Part shown: one piece after another, positions 25,944 through 34,788 of the stretch
How positions within the stretch are numbered: the first letter of the stretch is position 1
Layout: each line of letters starts with the position of its first letter
Assembly: GCF_024198255.1 (NCBI RefSeq)
Contig: NZ_JAJVKW010000002.1
Coordinates: forward strand, 930,001-994,000
Reading direction: 5' to 3'
From: Myxococcus guangdongensis
GTDB lineage: Bacteria > Myxococcota > Myxococcia > Myxococcales > Myxococcaceae
Length of the DNA stretch: 64,000 nucleotides
The notes under the pieces: model-generated
Databases searched by the model: none
What the model saw: only the letters and a program-made list of their open reading frames with translations
Told to the model about the DNA's origin: nothing
Program-made: the position numbers and the translations under genes

Positions 25944-27170
25944 ATGAATGCATCGCGTTGGGGCTTGTGCGCCCTGCTATCTGTCTCCTTCGGACTGGCA
26001 TGTGGCGAGAGCAACATCATGAAGGACCCGCCCGATGCCGTGGATTCGGGCACACAGCCGCCGGACGGGGGCGCGCCGGACTCCGGTCCGGGTGACGCGG
26101 GGACTCCGGACGCGGGGACACTGGATGCTGGGGTTCCGGATGCGGGCGGACCTGACGCGGCGCCCATCACGAGCGCCCGGGTCTTCTTCTCCGGACACAG
26201 CCTGCTCGACAACCCCATGCCCGACCACTTCGCGGACATCGCCGCGAGCAAGGGCAAGGACTCCAAGTGGAACCAGCAGAATGTGATTGGCTCCCCCCTC
26301 CGGGTGCGGACCTGGGGCAACAGGAACTGGGAGGGGTATCGCACCGGGAAGAACCGCGAGGGCTCCGACATGGACGTGGTCCAGGAACTGTTGTCACCCC
26401 GGACGCTGGGCACGGGAGAGAAGTACGACACCCTGCTCATCACTGAGCGACACGACCTGCTGGGCACCATCGAGTGGGAGAACACCGTCGGCTATCTGCG
26501 GCACTTCCATGACCGGTTGATCGCCGGGAACCCACAAGCCGTCACGTATTTCTATCACACGTGGTTGGACATCGATAAGGCCAACCCCTCGCGGTGGATT
26601 GCCTATGAGAAGAACGCCCGGGTGGCATGGGAGTGTGTGTCTTCGAAGGTGAACCTCACTTTGCAGGCCGCGGGACGGACGGACCGGGTGCGTGCGCTTC
26701 CGGGCGGAGCGGCGCTGGTCGACTTGGTGGAGCGGGTCATCGCGGGTGAAGTGCCGGGAATCACGGGGACGACGTCACAGCGACTCAACGTGCTCTTCAG
26801 CGACAACGTCCACCTGACGAACCTGGGCTCGTATTTCATGGCCACGGTGCACCATGCCGCCGTGTTCCGGTCCTCGCCCGAGGGGGCCGCGGGCCCCACG
26901 GGCGCGAACGCCGCCACGGTCCAGGCGCTCCAGCGCATCGCGTGGAACTTCGTGAGTGCGTACTACGCGCAGCCGAACGCAGGCGAGCGGACGATGGCGG
27001 ACTGCCGCGTGCGCATCTCCGCCGAGGTGTGTCAGGGCTTCTGGGAGTCTCGGGGGGAGCCGGGGAACACCGAGGGCTGCCGGCGCTACTTCGGCAACGC
27101 GAGCCCGGGCCAGGGCGGCAATCCGTTCGTCTGGCCCGACCCGAACTGGCAGCCGCTGCCGGCGCCGTAG
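25944..27170 (+). CDS. Lipoprotein with SGNH/GDSL-hydrolase-like domain
   Basis: About 408 residues. Lipoprotein signal peptide with G-L-A-C (C20), then a low-complexity linker of P-D-A-G / D-A-G-T-P type repeats (about 30-75), common in myxobacterial surface proteins. The globular domain starts V-F-F-S-G-H-S-L-L-D-N, with the serine in a GDS-like position. It contains D-N-V-H-L-T-N-L-G near residue 285, matching the D-x-x-H catalytic block of SGNH esterases, and ends with a Cys-containing tail. It is therefore likely a surface esterase or deacylase; the divergent first block leaves some doubt. ATG 25944 is preferred over 25929 because GAGGG lies eight bases upstream. Confidence 0.72.
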   Translation: MNASRWGLCALLSVSFGLACGESNIMKDPPDAVDSGTQPPDGGAPDSGPGDAGTPDAGTLDAGVPDAGGPDAAPITSARVFFSGHSLLDNPMPDHFADIAASKGKDSKWNQQNVIGSPLRVRTWGNRNWEGYRTGKNREGSDMDVVQELLSPRTLGTGEKYDTLLITERHDLLGTIEWENTVGYLRHFHDRLIAGNPQAVTYFYHTWLDIDKANPSRWIAYEKNARVAWECVSSKVNLTLQAAGRTDRVRALPGGAALVDLVERVIAGEVPGITGTTSQRLNVLFSDNVHLTNLGSYFMATVHHAAVFRSSPEGAAGPTGANAATVQALQRIAWNFVSAYYAQPNAGERTMADCRVRISAEVCQGFWESRGEPGNTEGCRRYFGNASPGQGGNPFVWPDPNWQPLPAP

Positions 27171-27186
27171 CCGGGGCGCGGGAGCG

Positions 27187-28785
27187 TCACCCCGCGAGCT
27201 CGGCGCCACGGGTGGCTTCGAGGCGCATGGTGTCCTGAGCCTCGAGCTGCTTCTTGAGCCAGGCGCTCTCCTCGAAGGACTGGCTCTGCATGGAGCGCTC
27301 GACGGCCTGCGTCTCCCGGTACTCCCGGGCCTCGGAGGTCATCGTCCACTGGGTCTGCAGGCCCATCTCGTCGACGACCTGTCGGATGTCGCTGAGCGCG
27401 ACGCGGAAGAACTCCTTCCGGGGGTTGACCTTGTTGACCTGGGCTCGGACGAAGCGCTTGTGCAGCTCGCGTTCGAGGGACGGCGCGTCCTCGCTGTGGA
27501 TGAGGGCGTGCACGTCGAACTCGAAGGGCACGCTCGCGTCCCCCAGCTCCCGGATGCGGTCAAGCGGCTCCAGCCGACGGGTGAGTCCGACCTTGAAGAC
27601 ATCTTCGCCGAAGGAGCCGATGTTGGAGATGACGTAGACGTGGCCCGTCTTCGTCTGCTGGGCCATGGAGAGGGCTCGCTTGTTCTTCTCCTCCGCCTCC
27701 TGGAGCTTCAGGGCGAGTTCGGCGAGCTTCTCTTCATACTTGGCCTTCTGCGCGTCCCCTGCCTTCTCGAACTCGCCTCGGGCCTTCTCCATCGCCTTGC
27801 GGAGGACGTCTTCTTCCTTCTCGGCCTCACGCAGTGCGCGCTCGAACTCCCGCTGGGCCTTCTCCTCCTCGCGGATGCGCTCCTTGATGAGCCGCTGCTC
27901 CTCGCGTTCCTTCAACTTCAGCTCGTTGACCACCACGGCCCACTTGAGTTCATCGAGGCGCACGTTCAGGTAGTCCTGCTGGATTCGCGCCTCACGGAAG
28001 GCCTGCCCGTTGTGGTTCACGACACTGAAGGCATCGCGGACCTTCTGTGAGAGCGTGCCGTGGTTGTCGTGGCGGACGTCCGCGAGGATGGAGTCCACCT
28101 TGCCGTTGAAGGCGTCGAGGACAAACTCGATGGCGGTGGCGCGGCGATGGGCCTCCGCGTAGTTGCAGGTGGCCGCCTTGCCGGTGCGAATCATCGAGCG
28201 CATCTTCTCTCGGGCGGTCTTGAGCCTGGCACCGGCGTCGGTGAAGCCGAACTGCTCTCCCAACTCATCGAGCACGCCGTAAGAGGGAACGAGGTAGCGA
28301 TCTCCGTATCCCTCGATGACGTTGCGCATCGCCGTGGCGGTCTGTTCCAGTTGCTTTGCTTTCTGGATGGCCGTGAAGGCCTCTCCGGCGATCTCCTGTG
28401 CGCGCTTGCTCGCCGATTCGATGAGCCGACTGGCCTCACCGCTCGCATCCGCGAGGACTGCGTCGGCGCGCTTGCGAATCGCAGCGGCGTCAGCGTCGGC
28501 CCGGCTCAGCAGGGACACTGAATCCTCCGAAGCGCTCGCCAGGACCGCGTCCGCTTTCTTCTGGGCCTCGGCGCGTATCGTCACCACGTGGGCTTCCACG
28601 TCGATGATTCCCTGGTACTTCTCGAGCACGCGATTGCGCTCACGCAGGGTGGAGAGCTGCCGCTCGCTCTCATCCTTCACCGAACGAAGCGTTGCCTCCG
28701 CATCCTTCTTCAGCCCGACAAGGACGGAGATCGCAATGAACTCCGCGAACGCAACAGCCAGGAGCAGCAGACACCACCCGGTCAT
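27187..28785 (-). CDS. Membrane-anchored DUF4041 protein with GIY-YIG (T5orf172/MUG113) nuclease domain
   Basis: 532-residue protein. One N-terminal membrane helix (about 3-22) is followed by a coiled coil (about 30-150) and a DUF4041 helical domain (about 150-290). A second, charged coiled coil with many Glu/Lys/Arg follows (about 290-380). A C-terminal GIY-YIG-type domain (about 383-470) has G-H-V-Y-V-I-S-N, F-K-V-G-L-T-R-R, R-I-R-E-L-G-D and E-F-F-R-V. DUF4041 plus this nuclease domain occurs in phages and in bacterial genomic islands, where a role in DNA processing or defence is suspected but not established. It ends 16 bp from the convergent SGNH lipoprotein gene and is divergent from the second toxin operon across 194 bp. 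Lower GC in places suggests possible acquisition. Confidence 0.78.
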   Translation of the reverse strand: MTGWCLLLLAVAFAEFIAISVLVGLKKDAEATLRSVKDESERQLSTLRERNRVLEKYQGIIDVEAHVVTIRAEAQKKADAVLASASEDSVSLLSRADADAAAIRKRADAVLADASGEASRLIESASKRAQEIAGEAFTAIQKAKQLEQTATAMRNVIEGYGDRYLVPSYGVLDELGEQFGFTDAGARLKTAREKMRSMIRTGKAATCNYAEAHRRATAIEFVLDAFNGKVDSILADVRHDNHGTLSQKVRDAFSVVNHNGQAFREARIQQDYLNVRLDELKWAVVVNELKLKEREEQRLIKERIREEEKAQREFERALREAEKEEDVLRKAMEKARGEFEKAGDAQKAKYEEKLAELALKLQEAEEKNKRALSMAQQTKTGHVYVISNIGSFGEDVFKVGLTRRLEPLDRIRELGDASVPFEFDVHALIHSEDAPSLERELHKRFVRAQVNKVNPRKEFFRVALSDIRQVVDEMGLQTQWTMTSEAREYRETQAVERSMQSQSFEESAWLKKQLEAQDTMRLEATRGAELAG

Positions 28786-28979
28786 ACAGGGCCCCCTTCC
28801 AGCAATGATTCACACCAGCATCGAGTGGAGCCCCATGACCGGCCATACCACCCGAGGGGTAGAGACATCGATGTCCGGGGCCTGCGTTCGCGGAACCTCA
28901 ACAGTTGGGGGGCGTCTGAACGTTGTCAGCCCTTCACGATACTCATCGCAGGCCGCAGGACTCTCGCTGGGGAGACTTC

Positions 28980-30317
28980 ATGGCCGCGCACCAGATGGCT
29001 TCGTTGCTCCTCCTGATGATGGTCACAGGATGTACGACAAGCCGGGTCGTCCGGCTGGACACGGAGCTCGATTCCTTCGTCGTCACTCCGCACGAAGCAC
29101 CTGGCGCGGAACTGTCCGCAGCCGAAGTCGAGGATGACGAATATGAAGAGGCGCTCACCGAACTGGCCCGCGACGTGCGCCGTTTCCGCCATCCGTTGCA
29201 GGAGGCACGAGAACTCTTTGGCGTGCCGTCGCGCAGCGGAGTCTATCGGTTCGAGCAGCGCCCAGCGCGACTCATCCCCCAGCGGGATGACGTAGATGGA
29301 CCCCGCCTGCTGGAGTCCTACGCGGATGATGCACTGACGCGCTCCTATGGCCACTGGTGCGAAGTCAAGGACCGGCCCGGAGACTGCCTGCATCTCCTGG
29401 ACGAGGGCCCGCTACTGGCCAGTGATGGCAAATACGTCTGGGCCTTGGCCATCGCCATGGACTCCGTTTGGGATGAGACCGCTGAGGCACTGGAGGACAT
29501 GACGGACCCGGGCGCCGTCATGGCGACCTTGACGGCCTCGGTCACGATGTACCTCCTGCTCTGGTCTCTCCCCGAGCCGATCTCGAAAGGTGTTGCGGCG
29601 ACGTTGACCGCTCTCGCCATTGCCTACCTCGGCGTGGACACGGTGTGGCGGCTGCTGGATGGCTGGCTGATGCTGGTGCGGGAGGTGGACCAGGCCACCC
29701 GCTTCGAGCAAATCGACGCTGCGGGACAAGCCTACGGCGAGGTGCTCGGGGAGAACGCGGCGCGCGTCTTCGTGATGCTGGCGACGGTCGCCATCGGAAA
29801 CACCGCCGGGCTCGCCGCCAGTTCGACGCGGCTACCTGCCTCCGCGCCAGCGGCACTCGCCGTGGAGACCCAGGCGGGCTTCCAGTACGCCGCCGTCAGT
29901 GGTGTGCGGTCCGTTGCCCTGACCTCTGAGGGCTTCACCATCGCGCTCGCGCCCAACGCCGTCGCCATGGCGAGCCAGGGGATGCGAGGCAGGAGCGAGC
30001 GTCACCACATCGCCACGAACAAGAACGACGTCTCCACCGCGCGCGGTGGTCCGTGGACACCGCGGTTCCGTGAGCTCTTCCAACGGGCCGGGATGAAGCT
30101 CAAGGACCCCGAGAACATCGTCGAGGTCGTTGGCCACAAGGGGCCTCATCCCGAGCGATATCATCGGTTCGTGATGGAGCGACTGGCGAGGGCATTGGGG
30201 AACTGCCGGAGGATGGTAGATTGCCGGAAGCGACTCGCAAGCGAACTGACGCTTCTCGGCAAGGACGCCCAGACCCCAGGTTCGTATCTCCACAGGCTTC
30301 TGACTCAACGAAAATGA
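28980..30317 (+). CDS. Lipoprotein polymorphic toxin with C-terminal AHH nuclease domain (SitA-like), copy 2
   Basis: 445-residue paralogue of the gene at 14680, collinear along its whole length. Lipobox V-T-G-C, the G-V-P-S-R-S-G-V-Y-R-F block, paired hydrophobic helices (about 186-231) and the AHH-type domain with R-H-H-I-A-T-N-K-N, L-K-D-P-E-N-I-V and G-H-K-G-P-H-P-E-R-Y-H are all present. The two proteins differ mainly in the signal peptide, acidic segment, the junction just before the HH motif and the last 30 residues. ATG at 28980 is chosen because GGGGAG precedes it by five bases and it gives a lipoprotein signal; the upstream ATG 28923 would mask the signal. Immunity gene follows after 19 bp. 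Predicted outer-membrane-anchored nuclease toxin; delivery route inferred from SitA biology. Confidence 0.82.
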   Translation: MAAHQMASLLLLMMVTGCTTSRVVRLDTELDSFVVTPHEAPGAELSAAEVEDDEYEEALTELARDVRRFRHPLQEARELFGVPSRSGVYRFEQRPARLIPQRDDVDGPRLLESYADDALTRSYGHWCEVKDRPGDCLHLLDEGPLLASDGKYVWALAIAMDSVWDETAEALEDMTDPGAVMATLTASVTMYLLLWSLPEPISKGVAATLTALAIAYLGVDTVWRLLDGWLMLVREVDQATRFEQIDAAGQAYGEVLGENAARVFVMLATVAIGNTAGLAASSTRLPASAPAALAVETQAGFQYAAVSGVRSVALTSEGFTIALAPNAVAMASQGMRGRSERHHIATNKNDVSTARGGPWTPRFRELFQRAGMKLKDPENIVEVVGHKGPHPERYHRFVMERLARALGNCRRMVDCRKRLASELTLLGKDAQTPGSYLHRLLTQRK

Positions 30318-30336
30318 GGTCGTCAGGTCGTCCACC

Positions 30337-30912
30337 ATGCCGAAGCGCTCTCGTTACTTCAGGCTCGCTGAGCATGTTCAGGCTGGCAATTGGTACCTCG
30401 GGACTCCGCTAGACGAACGGGGACAGGAACCGGATGACCTCTGGGAGTTTACATCGGGGCGGCCCACCAAGACGCATGGCCGACTGACGATCCCCCTGCA
30501 GGAAGCTGGGAAACGACGTGACTTCAGCCTGGCGGGCGTCAGCATGACTCCCGTCATTCATGTCAGAGTAGCAACCCTCTTCGCGGAGCTTGCACCTGGG
30601 GACGTTCAACTGCTCCCCGTGGACATCGCGGGCTGTGCCGACGAGTACGTCATTCTCGTCGCCACGCGGCTTGTCCGCTGCATCGACGACGCGGCGACGG
30701 AGGACGTCCTCTATTGGAAGCCGGAGGATGACCGGCCCGACATGCTCGGCCAGTACCGCAGCGTCTTCGGCATGAAGCTCGACCCGACACGGGTCGGTGA
30801 CGCCAAGGTGTTCCGCACCTGGGGCTGGCCCGTCGCGCTCATCGTCTCCGAGGACATCAAGACCGCCCTGGAGCGAGCCAAGGTCACCGGCGCTGAGTTC
30901 GAAGAAGTCTGA
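30337..30912 (+). CDS. Imm11-family (DUF1629) immunity protein, copy 2
   Basis: 191 residues, same length as copy 1 at 16037 and alignable without gaps. Conserved parts: R-Y-F-R-L, N-W-Y-L-G, I-H-V-R-V-A, D-V-Q-L-L-P-V-D, V-L-Y-W-K-P-E-D, L-G-Q-Y-R-S-V-F-G-M and V-G-D-A-K-V-F-R-T-W-G-W. Residues about 23-75 differ strongly, which could set specificity for its own toxin. No signal peptide or membrane segment, so it should act in the cytoplasm, where an incoming nuclease would attack. It ends 9 bp before the convergent membrane-protein gene. Confidence 0.82.
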   Translation: MPKRSRYFRLAEHVQAGNWYLGTPLDERGQEPDDLWEFTSGRPTKTHGRLTIPLQEAGKRRDFSLAGVSMTPVIHVRVATLFAELAPGDVQLLPVDIAGCADEYVILVATRLVRCIDDAATEDVLYWKPEDDRPDMLGQYRSVFGMKLDPTRVGDAKVFRTWGWPVALIVSEDIKTALERAKVTGAEFEEV

Positions 30913-30921
30913 CCCCGTCTG

Positions 30922-33495
30922 TCAGGACTCCCCGCCCGCGCTCGCGCCGCCTCGGCGGTCCACTCGGGTCAACAGGCCCGCGAGTCCCTCGAAGCTGGCG
31001 TTGCCCACTTGATGCAAGCCGAAGCCCCACAGGAACGCCGTCATCCCCGCGCCAAAGCCTCCCCACGTCGGTGAGAAGACATTGAGCAACTGAAGCCCCA
31101 GCACCACCGCCACGCCCGTCAGCAACACCAACATCGCCAGCTCCACCAGCCACAGGTGGCGCGCCGACGGCAACGGCATCCCCTCCAACTCCCCCAGCGC
31201 CCCGCCCGCGTCCTCCGCCCCCACGGGCGCCTCCGGCAACGCGGGCAGGCTGCCTCCCGTGGGCGCACTCGCCGAGGGCACCTCGGGCAATGACGGCGAC
31301 GAGCCCCGCTCCACGAACGGCATCGGAATCCCCGGTCGTCCCATGCCGACCCCCTGGGAGCTCGGATACCCCTCCAACGCCAGCTGCGCCTTGTCCGCCT
31401 TGTACTCCGCGTCCTGCAACGTCTCCGGCGTCAGCGCCAGCTCCGCCTCGTTCAGCAACGCCTGGATGTGACCCAGCTCGTGCAACTGCCCCTCGCCCTC
31501 CGCCTCCCCCCGCTTGCGCGACACCTCCGCGCGCAACCCGGCAATCCGTAGACGCACCTGTCCCGTCTGCGCGCGATGGAGCGCATCCCTCGCCTCGCGA
31601 TACCTCGCCGAGGCCTCGTGCGGCGACTCCGCCGCCAGCGCCAGCATCGCCTCGCGCAGCTTCGCCTCCGCCGCGTCCAGGTCCGCCTTCTGCCCCTCCG
31701 TCGCCGTGCTGCGCGCCTCCTCCACCGCGCCACGAAGCTCCAACAACAACCGCCGCACGTAGTGCGCGTACGCCCCCTGGTACAGCCGGAAGCCCTCATC
31801 CACGTTCACGTCCGCGCGCGCCCGCGCCTGCTTCAACCGCTCCTTCACATCCGACGTCAGCTCCCGCCACTCCTCCAGCGAGAAGCCCCGGGGATTGCGC
31901 GGCGACGCCACCGCCTGTGACAACTCCGCGCACAGGACATCGAAGTACGAGCGACGCGCCATCTCGAACTGCTGCCGCGCCGTCGCCACGTCCCCCTGCC
32001 CCAACCGCGCCCTCACGTCCTGCAGCAACGGCAACAACTCGTACGTGAGCCGGAACCCCAGGCTGTCCTCCCCCAACTTCTGCGCCAGTGCTCGCGCCTG
32101 CGCCTCCAACTCCTCCAGCTTCGCCTTCAACCCCGCCCGCGCCAGCTCCTGCACGTTCTGCCCGCGCAGCACCTTGAGCTGCTCCTCCAGTCGCTCCGCC
32201 GGCACCGTGCCCATCCGCAGCGACGTCTCCGCCTCCTCCAGCGCCGCGCTCGCCGACTCGGGGCGCATCTCCGCCGGAAGCGCCCGCAGCTCGCGCGAAC
32301 AGCCCCGCCACGCCTCGTACAGCCGCAGCTCGGACTCCACCCGCGAGAGCTCCCCGTCCGCCACCCGGCCACCCCTCACCGGCGAGCGGATGCGCGAGAT
32401 GAGCGCGTCGATGCGCCCACGCACCTCCAAGCCCACCTTGCGCGCGTCCTCCTCCTGCCCCTCCAACAACACGCTCATCCGCCGCCGCAGCACCCGCGCC
32501 CGCTGGAGCTGCTGCGCCCTCGGCCGGATGCTCTGCGTGTACAACCGCACGCCATACGACGACACCGCGCCCGCCGCGATGAGCAGCGCCCCCCACAACC
32601 ACGGCGTCCTCACCCACACCGTGAAGGGCTGCTCCACCGCCACGCCCTGCGGCACCGCCATGCGCACCGTGCCCGTGTACTCGCCCGGCCCATCCAGCCC
32701 CTTCAACCGCATCAACAGCGTGCCACTGCCATTCGCCGCCACCGTGACGCCCTCCACCGTGGCCAGGTCCAAATCCCTCCCATCCTTCCCCCCACCCTCC
32801 AACCAGAAGTCCGCGCCACCGAAGCGCGGCTGCACCAGCGTGGCCCCCAGGTCCGGCGCCTTGTGCGCGAGCTGGAGCAGCCTCGGCACCGACACCTCGC
32901 CCGTCACCCCCGCCGTCTCCTTGAACGGCAGGCGCACCGTCGCGTCCACCACGCCGAAGCCCCACCCCGGCGCGGCCACCGCGGGCGACGTCGCCACGAA
33001 CTGCACCGCGGGCACCGCCTGCACCCGCGTGACGAGGAGCGACGTCGTCTCCCGCCCACCCGCGTGCACCAGCACCACCTGCCCCGTGTAATCCCCCGCC
33101 GCCGGCAGCCTCCCGGACACCTCCACGTGCAGCGGCGAGCGCGGGGACAACGGCGCCACGCCCGCGTCAGCCGAGGCCGTCTCGCGCACCACCGCCGTCA
33201 GCGCCACCTGGGAGCCGTCGCTCGCCTGGAGCGGATCCACCAGCACCGTCACGCCGCCGGGCAACCCGTCCTCCACGCCCGCGTCCACGGAGGGAGGCGA
33301 CAACAGGTCCACGCGCAGCACCGCGCGGAAGTCCTCCGACGTCGTGCGCAGCTTCACCTCGTTGCTGGCCGTGGCGCCCGCCACGCGGAGCCGCGACTGG
33401 GCGCTCGCGCCATGCCACGGCGTGACGAGCCACACGAGCAGGGCCAGGAAGCAGGAGCCCCGACCACGGAGGAAGCGGGCATCGAGGACGAACAT
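30922..33495 (-). CDS. Large membrane protein with beta-sandwich exodomain and coiled coil
   Basis: 857-residue protein of no recognised family. Signal peptide (ends H-G-A-S-A-Q), then an extracytoplasmic region of about 270 residues built from beta-rich modules (G-D-Y-T-G-Q-V-V-L and G-E-Y-T-G-T-V-R repeats suggest Ig-like folds). A membrane helix (about 303-325) is followed by a long Arg/Glu-rich helical and coiled-coil region with tetratricopeptide-like helices (about 330-690) and a Pro-rich linker. Two membrane helices near the C-terminus (about 775-835) complete it. Topology implies the coiled coil is cytoplasmic. Last gene of the minus-strand cluster with the EAD1 protease (48 bp upstream) and macroglobulin genes; it may be the membrane platform for that cluster, by context only. 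Confidence 0.6.
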   Translation of the reverse strand: MFVLDARFLRGRGSCFLALLVWLVTPWHGASAQSRLRVAGATASNEVKLRTTSEDFRAVLRVDLLSPPSVDAGVEDGLPGGVTVLVDPLQASDGSQVALTAVVRETASADAGVAPLSPRSPLHVEVSGRLPAAGDYTGQVVLVHAGGRETTSLLVTRVQAVPAVQFVATSPAVAAPGWGFGVVDATVRLPFKETAGVTGEVSVPRLLQLAHKAPDLGATLVQPRFGGADFWLEGGGKDGRDLDLATVEGVTVAANGSGTLLMRLKGLDGPGEYTGTVRMAVPQGVAVEQPFTVWVRTPWLWGALLIAAGAVSSYGVRLYTQSIRPRAQQLQRARVLRRRMSVLLEGQEEDARKVGLEVRGRIDALISRIRSPVRGGRVADGELSRVESELRLYEAWRGCSRELRALPAEMRPESASAALEEAETSLRMGTVPAERLEEQLKVLRGQNVQELARAGLKAKLEELEAQARALAQKLGEDSLGFRLTYELLPLLQDVRARLGQGDVATARQQFEMARRSYFDVLCAELSQAVASPRNPRGFSLEEWRELTSDVKERLKQARARADVNVDEGFRLYQGAYAHYVRRLLLELRGAVEEARSTATEGQKADLDAAEAKLREAMLALAAESPHEASARYREARDALHRAQTGQVRLRIAGLRAEVSRKRGEAEGEGQLHELGHIQALLNEAELALTPETLQDAEYKADKAQLALEGYPSSQGVGMGRPGIPMPFVERGSSPSLPEVPSASAPTGGSLPALPEAPVGAEDAGGALGELEGMPLPSARHLWLVELAMLVLLTGVAVVLGLQLLNVFSPTWGGFGAGMTAFLWGFGLHQVGNASFEGLAGLLTRVDRRGGASAGGES

Positions 33496-33543
33496 CCACC
33501 GACGATAACAGGCGCGCCCCCCGCCTCCAGTTCGCGCCCGCCC

Positions 33544-34578
33544 TCACGTCCAGCCGAGCAGCGCCTTCACCTCCGGGGACAGCCCATGGCGGATGGTGTC
33601 CGTGGGGATGCCCTCGTTGTGACCGGTCGCGGACGGCATGCGCGGCCCGCCGCTGTGATGCAGCGCGACGAGCCGCAGGTCCTGCGTGAAGCAGGGCGCC
33701 CCCGAGGAGCCCGGGCTCGTGGACGTCCGATAGGACACCCGCGTGCGCGAGGCGTTGACGCCCAGGAACTCGTCGAGCGCCACGCTCATCGGCTGCCCCT
33801 CCGGGTGCTGGACGATGAGCGCCAGCTGGCCGGGGATGAGGGGCGTGCGCTCCTCGGGCAACTCCAACCAGCCCCTCGGCGCGTCCTCCACCCGCTCGTC
33901 ACCGGGCGCGCCCTCCACCTGGAGGAAGGCGTAGTCGAGCTCGCCCACCGTCGCCTCCCTCGGACGCGGGTGCATCAGGTCCGCGGGGCTGTACGGGCTG
34001 CGCGCGATGCAGCGCTTCACCGCGTACTGCTTGCCCGGCTGCAAGAGCGTCCGGTCCGGCAGCACCTTGTGGTCGAAGCGCACGCGCAACGACTCCAGGA
34101 GCCGGTTCTCGATGACATGGAAGTTGGTGAGCACCACGTCGCGCGACACCAGGAAGCCCGTGCCCAGCGAGGCCCCCACCACGGGCTCCACCCGACACAC
34201 GCGCCGCTCGATGGCGGACAGGCGCTTGCGCCACCCGTCGGCCGCGCCCTGCTCCCACACCGGGCCGACGATGCGCTCCAGGCTGCGGCGCGGGACGCTG
34301 CGCTGCACCGACGCGAGGTAGCCTTGCATGAAGCGATTCAAGCGCGGGTGGCGCGGCTGGGCGCCGTGCATGCCCGTCACCAGCTCCCGCGTCCACCCCT
34401 CCGACTCCGCGCGGAGGATGAGCCCCGACGCCCGCTCCCTCGGGCCCCCCTTGGGCACGAGCAACTCCAAGTCGCGGTGGCAGACATTGGCCACCACCCG
34501 ACGCAGCTCCTCCACCGAGGGGAAGGCCCCCAGCAGCGCCAGCAGCAACTCGTCTCTCTCCGCGCCGTCGAGCTCCAT
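33544..34578 (-). CDS. EAD1-fused trypsin-like serine protease
   Basis: 344 residues. N-terminal effector-associated domain 1 (about 1-85; M-E-L-D-G-A-E-R-D-E-L-L-L-A-L-L-G-A-F-P-S with a following helix bundle), known as an adaptor in bacterial conflict systems where it recruits matching effectors. A linker is followed by a trypsin-like domain (about 120-340) with catalytic H154 (L-T-N-F-H-V-I), D215 (E-L-D-Y-A-F) and S292 (P-G-S-S-G-A-P). No signal peptide, so it acts inside the cell. ATG 34578 is chosen because it begins EAD1; upstream in-frame codons give no domain. It is predicted to be activated by a second EAD1-bearing protein elsewhere in the genome. Family knowledge supports a role in defence or regulated cell death; target unknown. 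Confidence 0.85.
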   Translation of the reverse strand: MELDGAERDELLLALLGAFPSVEELRRVVANVCHRDLELLVPKGGPRERASGLILRAESEGWTRELVTGMHGAQPRHPRLNRFMQGYLASVQRSVPRRSLERIVGPVWEQGAADGWRKRLSAIERRVCRVEPVVGASLGTGFLVSRDVVLTNFHVIENRLLESLRVRFDHKVLPDRTLLQPGKQYAVKRCIARSPYSPADLMHPRPREATVGELDYAFLQVEGAPGDERVEDAPRGWLELPEERTPLIPGQLALIVQHPEGQPMSVALDEFLGVNASRTRVSYRTSTSPGSSGAPCFTQDLRLVALHHSGGPRMPSATGHNEGIPTDTIRHGLSPEVKALLGWT

Positions 34579-34788
34579 GGTGCCACCCGTGAAGAACCGC
34601 TGACGAGGCCTGCCCCGGCCCGCCGCCGCCGCCGTGACGCTCCTGTATTCTCCGCACGGCGCGACGGGATTCCCAGTGGAAGCGGCCCGCATGCCCTGAC
34701 GTGCAGGGCCCCACCTCCTGGCAGGCCCCCCCACCCCATGGCCCCAGCCCCTGAGGCCCGGGGCCGGGAGTCGACGCGGACACCGCGC

